Made by a program: the position numbers and the translations under genes. From positions 124,001-188,000 of the forward strand of contig JAPMXV010000019.1 in assembly GCA_026936335.1 (NCBI GenBank): a stretch of 64,000 nucleotides of DNA, given 5' to 3'. A model generated the notes under the pieces. The model was not told where the DNA came from, did no database searches, and was given only the letters and a program-made list of their open reading frames with translations. The stretch comes from Mantamonas sphyraenae (taxonomy: Eukaryota; CRuMs; Mantamonadidae). Positions 9,803-18,200 of this stretch are shown piece by piece. How positions within the stretch are numbered: the stretch's first letter is position 1; each line of letters starts with the position of its first letter.

Positions 9803-12370
9803 ATGCCACTCACAGGTCTGGAGTACCAGGCATTGGGAGAAGGGTTGCGACACGTGGACACACGTGTGGTGGTGCCGCGTGGGGTGTTGTGTGGCGACGC
9901 GTTGGAGGATCTTGACCCGCAACTCGTCTACACGGCGCAGCAGCTTGCAGAACGGCAGGTGGAGGAAGAGACGCAGGCAGAAGAGAGTATAGAGGGACAC
10001 GCAGAGGATGGGACGTTGGATGGGACGGTGGTGAAGGCTGGGAAGGGACAGGAGACGACGAGAGAGCGCAGCTACACGTTCCAAGGGGAACTGCTGCAGT
10101 TCTACCTCGTCATTGAGTGGGAAGGCAACACACGGGAGGGAAGGGAAAACATCACGTACGACCACAAGGCATGGAGTGAGTTTCACGCCAACCTGGATGT
10201 CAAGGTGCAACTGGTGAACCAGATGGAGGGGGACAAAGGCGGCGAGAGGGACGCAGCAGCAGGGAACAGCAGCAGCAGCAGCAGCAGCAAAAGCAGCACA
10301 CTGGCACCGCCCAGCTCGCCCTCGGCACAACGGGTGCGCAGTCACAAGCGGGCATCGTCTGTGGGAAGCCCTTCAGCGTATGCATCCGACCGACGGGTGT
10401 CACTTGGAGGCGTGGCAGGCGGCGGAAGTGTGGGCGGCGGGGCAGGTGGAGGCACTCGACGACGCAGGGGCGTGGGCGAGTCATCCATGTCGACGTCGGC
10501 GGTGGGTGCCATCAAAGGGGAATTGCGACATCCATTGCTGGACAACATCCACTATCCGTATGCCTATGTGCCCAACCACGCGCCGTTGACGTGCCGCCAG
10601 GTTGCGGTGCAGGGCACCGAGAGCCACTCGGTACTGGCTGACCTGCACGAGAAGAAACGCCACGACCAGGCTGTGCAGCAGCTTGTTGGCATGGATGGGG
10701 AGGGTGATGATGCACAGGAGACGGTGATAGTGATGGAAGATGTGCAGTTGCAGGACAAGGATGAAGGCGACGACGACGTCGTGGACAACGGGAATGGAGA
10801 GGAGGACCAACACCAGGACGAGACACACCCATCACCATCATCACCAGAAACAGGGACAGGGTCAGAGACAGGGACAGGGATGGAAGAAGCAACGGTGGCA
10901 GACAAAGAGATGCTCACCACCACCACCACCACCAACTCTGGATCGACCTCGACAAGGAGCAACAGCACGGGACCGACGGTGTTCACTCTGCCCAACGGCA
11001 ACATTGCGTACCTGTTGCAAACACCGGTGAACTACCAACCGAAGGGAGGTGTGTTGAGCATGGTGGTGTCACTGTCACCGTCGTTGATGCTCCAACGCGG
11101 TCACCACAGCACCGATCTGTTTGCAGAGAGCAGGGAATACGCGCAATTGGGTGGCAAGGATGACGAGACGAGGCAGCAGCAGCAGCAGCCACAGGGCCAC
11201 GAGGGAGTGTCCGCTGTGAATCGGATCACCATGCACAACCGTCTGTTGAACACCCTGGCTGCGGGGAGTTTGGTGCCTGTGCGACACGTGGAGTGCACGT
11301 TGAAGATTGTGCAACCGATGGAAGTGCAGTACCTGGATGCGCTGTCAAACAACGACTCGTTCATCACGCTGCTCATACGCAATACCACCCCGGACAAGGA
11401 CATGCAAATCCTGGACGTGGAGTTGCATCCCAACAGTACACGGCTCCTCTCACGCACCTTTGCCTTCTTCAGCAGTGCCAAGAATGGCAAGAACAGCAAT
11501 GGCAGCTCGCCGCTTACCGACGCCGAGGGCAATCCGGTGAACATTCACGATTACTTTCACTTTTCCGCCTTCAAGAACGACTTGCCACTGATACTGCGAC
11601 CGGACGAGCAGTACGCCATCCTGTTCAAGGTGGAAGCACTGGACACAGAGGAGGCACCCGTGTTTGGCAGTTTGGAGAGCAGTGTGAGCATCAACTGGAG
11701 CATGGAGGAGCACATGCATGGCACCGCCCTGTCACAGTACCGTGTGCGATGGGCTCGTCCCCAACGTCACGCGTTGGTGGCCAACATCACAGGTGCCACC
11801 AAGGTGACCATGAACCAGCTCACCGTGTTCCACTTTGCCCTCACCAACCTCAGCGACCAGGTCATGAACATCACCGTCATCATTCCCAGCCACGACAGAC
11901 TGGAAAGCACCGTCAAGATGCTGCAAGAGGCCATGCGAAAGGACTCCCTGGCAGCAGAGGAGAAACAGCAGCAGATGCAACTCCAACTGCAAGCAGCAGC
12001 CGGCGACAACAACAACGCCTCCTCGTCATCATCAGACCTCACCACCTCCACTACCTCCAGAAAATTGAACATGGACAACAAGCAGGAACACACACAGGGC
12101 CAGGAGCAGAGCCAGCCATTGCCCAGCGAACGACAGGAACACAAACACAACGAACGCCTGCTGAACTCGGATGCACAACCCTCGGCGGTGTGTTTGGACA
12201 AGACACTGAATCTGGGCATTCTGCAGCCCATGAGCACGCTCACCTTTGCATTGCACTTTCTGGCTGTCAAGGAGGGCGTGTGCAGCATTGACAACATTGA
12301 ATTCTACGAACAGTTCCAGGGTGTCACCTACCGTCTGTGTCGTCCCCTGGAACTGTTTGTGCTTGGTTGA
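9803..12370 (+). CDS. TRAPPC14 (MAP11)-like beta-sandwich protein
   Basis: A long single exon encodes 855 residues from the ATG at 9803. Three folded parts are separated by low-complexity Ser/Thr/Gln linkers. They are an N-terminal strand-rich part containing YTFQGELLQFYLVIEW, a central block (VECTLKIVQPMEVQYLD..FITLLIRN, then DILDVEL-type strands), and a C-terminal block with TMNQLTVFHFALTNLSDQVM and LNLGILQPMSTLTFALHFLA. The order and strand patterns resemble TRAPPC14, a subunit of the TRAPPII vesicle-tethering complex linked to ciliogenesis. The match is remote, so another immunoglobulin-like trafficking protein is possible. The linkers are rich in poly-Thr, poly-Gln and DDVVDNGNGEEDQ-type acidic sequence. 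The start is uncertain because the ATG lies just before a CACAG that could be a splice acceptor. The 3' end overlaps the kinase gene on the other strand. Confidence 0.6.
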   Translation: MPLTGLEYQALGEGLRHVDTRVVVPRGVLCGDALEDLDPQLVYTAQQLAERQVEEETQAEESIEGHAEDGTLDGTVVKAGKGQETTRERSYTFQGELLQFYLVIEWEGNTREGRENITYDHKAWSEFHANLDVKVQLVNQMEGDKGGERDAAAGNSSSSSSSKSSTLAPPSSPSAQRVRSHKRASSVGSPSAYASDRRVSLGGVAGGGSVGGGAGGGTRRRRGVGESSMSTSAVGAIKGELRHPLLDNIHYPYAYVPNHAPLTCRQVAVQGTESHSVLADLHEKKRHDQAVQQLVGMDGEGDDAQETVIVMEDVQLQDKDEGDDDVVDNGNGEEDQHQDETHPSPSSPETGTGSETGTGMEEATVADKEMLTTTTTTNSGSTSTRSNSTGPTVFTLPNGNIAYLLQTPVNYQPKGGVLSMVVSLSPSLMLQRGHHSTDLFAESREYAQLGGKDDETRQQQQQPQGHEGVSAVNRITMHNRLLNTLAAGSLVPVRHVECTLKIVQPMEVQYLDALSNNDSFITLLIRNTTPDKDMQILDVELHPNSTRLLSRTFAFFSSAKNGKNSNGSSPLTDAEGNPVNIHDYFHFSAFKNDLPLILRPDEQYAILFKVEALDTEEAPVFGSLESSVSINWSMEEHMHGTALSQYRVRWARPQRHALVANITGATKVTMNQLTVFHFALTNLSDQVMNITVIIPSHDRLESTVKMLQEAMRKDSLAAEEKQQQMQLQLQAAAGDNNNASSSSSDLTTSTTSRKLNMDNKQEHTQGQEQSQPLPSERQEHKHNERLLNSDAQPSAVCLDKTLNLGILQPMSTLTFALHFLAVKEGVCSIDNIEFYEQFQGVTYRLCRPLELFVLG

Positions 12371-13469
12371 ATCCTCCTTCTCCTCCTCCCTTTTCCTCTC
12401 CCGCCTCTCCCTTTGGTTGCCCATGTGCCTCGATGGCCTCCTCCAGCGCACGGATCAGACTGCTCAACCCAAACCGATACCCGTCGTCAGGACCGACGTC
12501 ATTCTCGTCATAGTGGCTGTGTGCAAAGTCCACCATGAACACACATTCCTCCTCCTCCTCCTGCTTGCCCATTTCCTCGTGTTCCAGAAGCCGGCCTGCA
12601 TCGTACAGGAGCAGCACACTGGAGGAGTAGAAGCGAAAGTGGTGCAACTTTGTCACGATTTCATACAGTCTGCGCAGTTGCGCAACCATTGCACCGACAT
12701 GAGCACGCTTGCGGCTGGTGTCGAGATTCAGGAATCGAGCGAGCAGGTCCGGGAAGCCCTCGGGTTGCAACTCGCGCCCAAACAGCTTGTCTTGCTGTTC
12801 GTAGGCGTGTTCATCCACACGGAAGCACTTGTAGCCACACACACGCATGCCTGTGGTGTATGACGTGGTGCTCTTGCACTTGTCGATCTGGCGCCGGATC
12901 TTTTCCGCCGCTGTGTTCTTGCCGTGCTGTCTGCGCCCCAGTTTGATGTCCATCACGCAGGCGTATTGTTTGCCTGCGGTGAGGTCATCCATGACGAGCA
13001 TGGGGGCGGTAGCAAGCTCACGCGAGTGCGGGTGACCCTCCAGGTCTGCTTGCTCCGACGTGACGTCCACCACGGCATAGCACTCGGGCATGTATGCACT
13101 GAGGGCACCCAACAATGGCTTCTCCTGCGATTCCCGTTGCACAAACGCATACCATTGCACCTCCTGCGTCAGGATCGGCTTGAGCACAAAGTGAGGCGGA
13201 AGGCAACTCAACGGCCCGTGGCCAGCCACCTGCATTGTGTGTGCTTCCAACTTGTCATCCAACACACCCGCATGCACCTCATCCATGGCCTTTACAAACT
13301 CTGCCAACTCCATTTGTGCCACCGTCAGGCTCTCTGCCTCTGGAAACGCATCTCCCTCCTCCACCTCCAACTTGTCCCAATCGTCGTCGATGGGCTCCTG
13401 TAGCAACGCTGTGTCTCCTCCTGCGACGTGTACTGTGTCCTGACCCAGACCACTGGTGGTACTGCTCAT
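12324..13469 (-). CDS. Inositol polyphosphate kinase (IP6K/IPMK family)
   Basis: One exon encodes 381 residues from the ATG at 13469-13467. The family signature PxxxDxKxG appears as CVMDIKLGRRQHG near the middle. RFYSSSVLLLYDAGRL, MVDFAHS and then DDGYRFGLSSLIRALEEAIE follow; these match the SSLL, IDFAH and GLxxLI elements of IP6K and IPMK, where the DFAH Asp binds metal. The enzyme phosphorylates soluble inositol phosphates in the cytosol or nucleus. Assignment between IP6K and IPMK is open; the spacing and the DDGYxFGL motif lean towards IP6K. The first 60 residues are acidic and probably disordered. The last 15 codons lie antisense to the end of the gene at 9803-12370. An earlier in-frame codon at 13538 would add a stretch read from ATCC repeats and is not favoured. 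Confidence 0.86.
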   Translation of the reverse strand: MSSTTSGLGQDTVHVAGGDTALLQEPIDDDWDKLEVEEGDAFPEAESLTVAQMELAEFVKAMDEVHAGVLDDKLEAHTMQVAGHGPLSCLPPHFVLKPILTQEVQWYAFVQRESQEKPLLGALSAYMPECYAVVDVTSEQADLEGHPHSRELATAPMLVMDDLTAGKQYACVMDIKLGRRQHGKNTAAEKIRRQIDKCKSTTSYTTGMRVCGYKCFRVDEHAYEQQDKLFGRELQPEGFPDLLARFLNLDTSRKRAHVGAMVAQLRRLYEIVTKLHHFRFYSSSVLLLYDAGRLLEHEEMGKQEEEEECVFMVDFAHSHYDENDVGPDDGYRFGLSSLIRALEEAIEAHGQPKGEAGEEKGGGEGGFNQAQTVPGDDTDGR

Positions 13470-13583
13470 TTGCAAAGGGTGTGGGGGGGTGGGGGAATTG
13501 CTCTGGGAGTTGGAGGGCAACGACATCCATCCAACCATCCATCCATCCTGTCATCCTGTCATCCAGTCATCCCTTTGTGTTGG

Positions 13584-15049
13584 TTACTGCTGTGCACGAA
13601 GCAGCTTGCCGGCTGAAAAGCCAGCCATGAGGAGGCGAGCACCGGCAGTGTGTTGTTGTGCTGCGGTTGCAGCAGGTGTGTTGCAGGGCCACAGGTCGTC
13701 GTTGGGACATTGCGTCTTGTCAAATGCCTCCACCTTGAAGTTGATGGGCTCCAGCAATTCGTCGTAGCAACGTGGATACTCAGGGGACAGGGAGGAACGC
13801 AGGGAGCTGACGCGTCCGATGTGGTCCAAGACGTTGTACCGGAACGCCACATTGCGTCGATTGTCACCAAAGTACTCCCTGCTGGCCGGTGTCTCACGTG
13901 CATACCACTCGACCAGGATGTGATCGGGGGGACGTGCAAACTGCCTCTTCTCCAGGTAGTTGGCAATCACGTTGACGTGGTCTCGTGCGTTGCGCACAAT
14001 GATGCCCGTGAGACCAAACGATGTCCGGATGGCCGACCATTCACCGTGGTACGCCGTCGCCTTGCGCATCATGTAATTCAACGCATGCAACCCGTTGGCA
14101 CACAGCAGAAAGTCATCCTCGCTGAACAGGAAGTTCTCGGCCAACGGAGCACTCTTGCGCAGCATGTAAATCACATCCCTGATTGAATGAGAGGAGTTTG
14201 GGGTGAGGGGAGGAGGGGAGGGGAGGTGTATCGGAAGGATGATGGGCGTGAGTGGTGGGGATTGTGGCAGGTGTGTGTGTGAGTGAATCTCCCGTGTCAG
14301 GAACGCCACTCTCGCCGCCTTGGTACGGCCTTCACGCACCGTGTCTGCCTGCGCACGCGGTACCCGGGTTTGTTCTGGTTGCCCACGTCTGTGGTGGACT
14401 CTCCGGCAGGGTCTGGCACGCTGCCGTCGTTGCGGTCGAAGCGAAAGTGAGGGTTGTCGGCGTACTTGGCAGCCAGAGTGTCAAACACCGGGTGTTGCAG
14501 CTGCGGCTTGTTGTTGATGACCATCACCAGCACACGGCCGTAGAACAGGTCGCCCTTCTCCTTGGGCAGAGCCTTATCCCAGCTCTCCAGCGTCGGCGTC
14601 AGGTAGTCGATGGGTGTCCCACTGCCGTCCTTTCGGGGCACAGTTGGGATGCCCACCACCAGCCAGTAGCGAGTCGACGACGACGACGACGACGTGTCTG
14701 CACCTGTGCTTGCCGCCGGATGGGCGGCGTTGCTCTCTTTGTCCGGCACATTGCCCGCATTGGGCGGCAGGGTGGGACATGGTGTGGCCTGGGGCCTGGG
14801 AGGCGCGGCTTCGGGATGCTCGGCCGCAGCAGCCAGGAAATCCGCACGAAGGGCATCCACGTTGCGTTCGGCGGCTCTGAGTTTGTCCTGGAGCACTGCC
14901 ACCTTGCTTTGGTATGTCGTACGGATGCGTTCCAGCTCGGCCTCCTTTGTGGCCACCGTCCCGTTCACGCTCGCACTGCTCCACAGTGTGTATGCAGACA
15001 GTAACAGCAGGTAGCCTCCCACCACTAGCAATTGAGTCCGTGTCTTCAT
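13584..15049 (-). CDS. Type II membrane glycosyltransferase resembling GT54 (MGAT4)
   Basis: Two exons (15049-14340, 14178-13584) join in frame to 434 residues. The N-terminus is a classic type II anchor: short basic MKTRTQ, then a membrane segment LLVVGGYLLLLSAYTLW, then a coiled stem (about residues 30-75) and a Pro/Ser linker. The catalytic region begins YWLVVGIPTVPRKDG and includes RVLVMVINN, ENFLFSEDDFLLC (an EDD metal-binding motif), EWSAIRTSFGLTGIIV and PPDHILVEWYARE. This order follows the MGAT4 family, which adds branching GlcNAc to N-glycans in the Golgi; the exact acceptor here is unknown. The intron starts GTGCGT and ends CAATCAG. The gene is the downstream neighbour of the Fanzor gene on the same strand, with 169 bp between the Fanzor stop and this ATG. 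Confidence 0.78.
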
Positions 15050-15059
15050 GTGTCCCCTC

Positions 15060-15218
15060 CACTTTTGCAAAATAAAGTACAACCTGGCACGAACGACGAG
15101 ACAAAGAAGAGCTGCATGCCTCTGCGGGCAATGCCCCCCACATGCAATTGTATTTTGCAAATCACCTCGCGCCGCATACAGGCGCTAGTTTTCACAAGTA
15201 TTTCACCACAACAATCAT
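15060..15218 (-). other. 3' flank of the Fanzor gene; possible guide-RNA (omega RNA) region
   Basis: In known Fanzor loci the guide RNA comes from the non-coding end of the element, often next to the nuclease 3' end. This 159-bp stretch between the Fanzor stop and the glycosyltransferase start holds two short inverted repeats. GCGCC/GGCGC lies at 15169-15185 with a 7-base loop. TGCATG/CATGCA at 15113-15146 encloses a GGGC-AAT-GCCC hairpin. A TTTTGCAAA direct repeat occurs at 15063 and 15153. No RNA is shown to be made; this is a location to test, not a proven feature. It must also contain the glycosyltransferase promoter. Confidence 0.25.
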
Positions 15219-18200
15219 CTACAACACCACTTGGACATTTTGACCCCCATGGCCTGCATCTTGTCCATCATGCATGGCCTTGCGGGCCGCCTCTTGTAGA
15301 TGCCCCCGATTGCTGCTCCAGACCCACGTGAATAGCCACAGCTCGACACCACACCGACGAGCTGCATGGCATTTGTTGGCGATGTTGATGGCAGCACTGC
15401 GGTCCTTGTGCGCCACCCACTCCTCTCCGTCTCGCAGCGTCTTGCTGGCCACGTCGTGCACATACCACCGATCGTTCCGTGACCCACTCTTGTCCACACT
15501 CCAAGCATGCTTTCGAACGGCTTTACAGTCGTACGCAGAGTGTTTGGATGTTTGGGGTTCGTGCGTCAGGGTGACTGTGGAGACACAGGCCAGTTGGGCG
15601 GCATCCGTACGCACAGGCACGCTTGCTACAACGGGCGCTGCTCCGTATCCGACATGAATTCGGTGGTTGCACTGTCGTTGGAGGTCAGCCATCACTGCTG
15701 CGCTTCCGTGTTTGATTAACCGCGCCATATGCTCTTGAATTGGCTTCAGTTCGTGCGCCAGCGTGTTCATCTCCTCGTTGATTTCCAAACGTTTTGCTGC
15801 GTTCGCAGCGTTGGAAAGCTGCTTGCCCAGCTTGCTGAGCTTGTTGGAGATCTCTGCATGACCCGATCGCCTCTGCTCGTAGCGAACATTTGTACCTTTG
15901 ATGTCGAATGTGAGTGCGTAGCTGATGCACAAAACGCCGTTCTTCTCGGACACCGTAACGCTGTCAAAGTACAAAACGAGGGCACCAATGTGCTGGTACA
16001 CGCCTGGATCATAGCCTGCACACAACCCATGAACACTGGATGCCCAGCGTGTCATCATTGTTGTGTCCGAGGACGACGACGACGACGACGATGATGCAGA
16101 CGACGACGATGATGCAGACGACGACGATGATGCTGACGACGGTGCCTCCACGTTCGCCACGCCGGTGCGCGGCCACCACGACGTCGACAGTGCAAGTTGT
16201 TTGCTCGCGGGTTTTCCTCGCATGGATTTCTCAATGTCGTCCCACGCTTCCTCCAGCTGCCCTTGCGTTTCTTTGTCCAGGTCACGTGCCTCCATTGCAT
16301 CCTTTAGCTTCTGCAAACAAGGGGGAGCATGGTCCTTGATAGTGCTCACCACACGGTCGATGAGTTGGGCCGCCTCACGATCCGCCAGCTGCGCATTCAA
16401 TGCCGTTGTGAGAATCTGGCTCCAATCGTTTCCAAATTCCCTCCACATGTTGTAGCCAATGGTGCAGAGCTTGTGAGAGCTGATTGTGTCCGTTCTGTTG
16501 TCAGCCCAGTGGACAAGGGAGTTGAAAAAGGGCACAGCTGCGTTCGTGTTGTCTCCAAGCCCAACCCGCCTTTTGCTCGTTGACGACTCGGGCAGAGTAT
16601 GCAAATCTTGGAAGCTCCACGCCTGTGGTTTGTATCGTGTCGATGCGACGCGGTCACCCTTGAAAATGAGATCATTGGCCAGTTGGGCGCGGAGGAACGG
16701 GTTTCTTCCACGGGGACCAACGGCAAGATCGCGAATCAGGTCGTGGTACACGAGCAACTCGTCCTGGCGCAATTTGTCGTCGCTCCGAAGACAGAGATTG
16801 TAGTCCACCAACGAAGCGGCATAGCACGCCAGTCGAATGTGCTCAGGAAGCTCCTGTAGCCCCGCGAGCATTTCCGCTTTCAGCTCCCAGAGCAGCTGGC
16901 GCTGCACTTTGTCGTCCGTAGCACTCATGACTGCATCCACGGCTTTTTTGAAATGTACGTACAGCAAAGAGGTTTCCTCGCGTTGAAGCAGAGCGACGTC
17001 GAGCCCACGCTGGGCAGACGCAATGGTGTGGGGGGCTGATGTTCGGCGCTGCGTTGGCAGAAATCGTCGCTGGCGGCCACCGGCCCTGCGTGCCAGCCAT
17101 GTGGCCATGGCGAAGCTGGACAGGTCGGCATGTTTGAGATTCACACCACGTGTGGCAAACACCACGTTTGCCAGCACCAGAGCCAGCAGACACAGACGTG
17201 CGCGTATCGTTTCGCGGGACGATGCATTCCCCATGATGGTGGTCTTTTCCGGCCACACCAGAGTGTCCACCGCTCTCCCTCGCTGGAGGCGCTGAAGGCC
17301 ACGGATGAAGTTTCCCCACTTGTTGGCAAATGTGATGATCTCCTGCGTCACGATTGGCCCCTTTGTCTCCTGCTCCTCCAGCCCTTCTTGCTCCTGCTCT
17401 TCCTGTTCCTCCTGCTCCTCCAGCTCTTTCTGTTCCTGCTCCTCTTGCTCCTCCAGCTCTTCTTGCTCCTGCTCTTCCTGTTCCTCCTGCTCCTCGTCAA
17501 CTGCGTCATCATCGTCCTCCATGTACTCCTCATCCTCATCCTCTTCTTCCTCGCATTGTGCGTCCACTGCAACCTCTTGCATCAACCGGCGCTTCCGTCC
17601 CTTGATCTTGATGTTTGTCAGTCTCGACAATAGGGCGTCTGCCTGTTTGTAGTTGCTTGCGAGTCCGGCTCGGATTGCGTACAGGCGGACAAACTCTCGC
17701 AACGCGAATTCGATTTTTGTCATCATCATGTCGAAATCATGCCGAAACCTCGCTGCACCCTCTGCCTCCCAAATACCGTCCACGCGTGCCCTGGGATACT
17801 CTTCTTGTCCACTTGACACGGTGTCTTTGAGCTGTAGCAGGGCATCGACGAGCTGTTCAAAGCTGGCACATCCCTGCACCGAGTTGAGCCGCGTGTCAAT
17901 GCGCTCGATGTCCTCGATCCGGCGCTGTTGATCGTCTTCATCCATCTCCTCCAGCGTTTGCACGGCCTCCAACTGCTCGTCCTTCGCCAGCACGGCAGGC
18001 AGTTCGCACTGGGTGGCCATCGCTTCCACCGCCGCGGTCCCCTTCCCCTTCCCCTCACTCTTCTCCTTCTCCTTCCCCTCCCCCTCTTCCGTCACATCTT
18101 CTTCCTTGCTTGAGGAGTTTGGAAGAATGCCGTCCAAGTGGAGAAGCAGCTCGTGCCGCTGCTTTTCGTACCCGCGTCGATCCGCCTCTTGCACTTCGGC

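Noticed and set aside
17370-17500. CRISPR-like or tandem regulatory array
   Set aside because: The units are contiguous coding repeats for Glu/Gln with no spacers.
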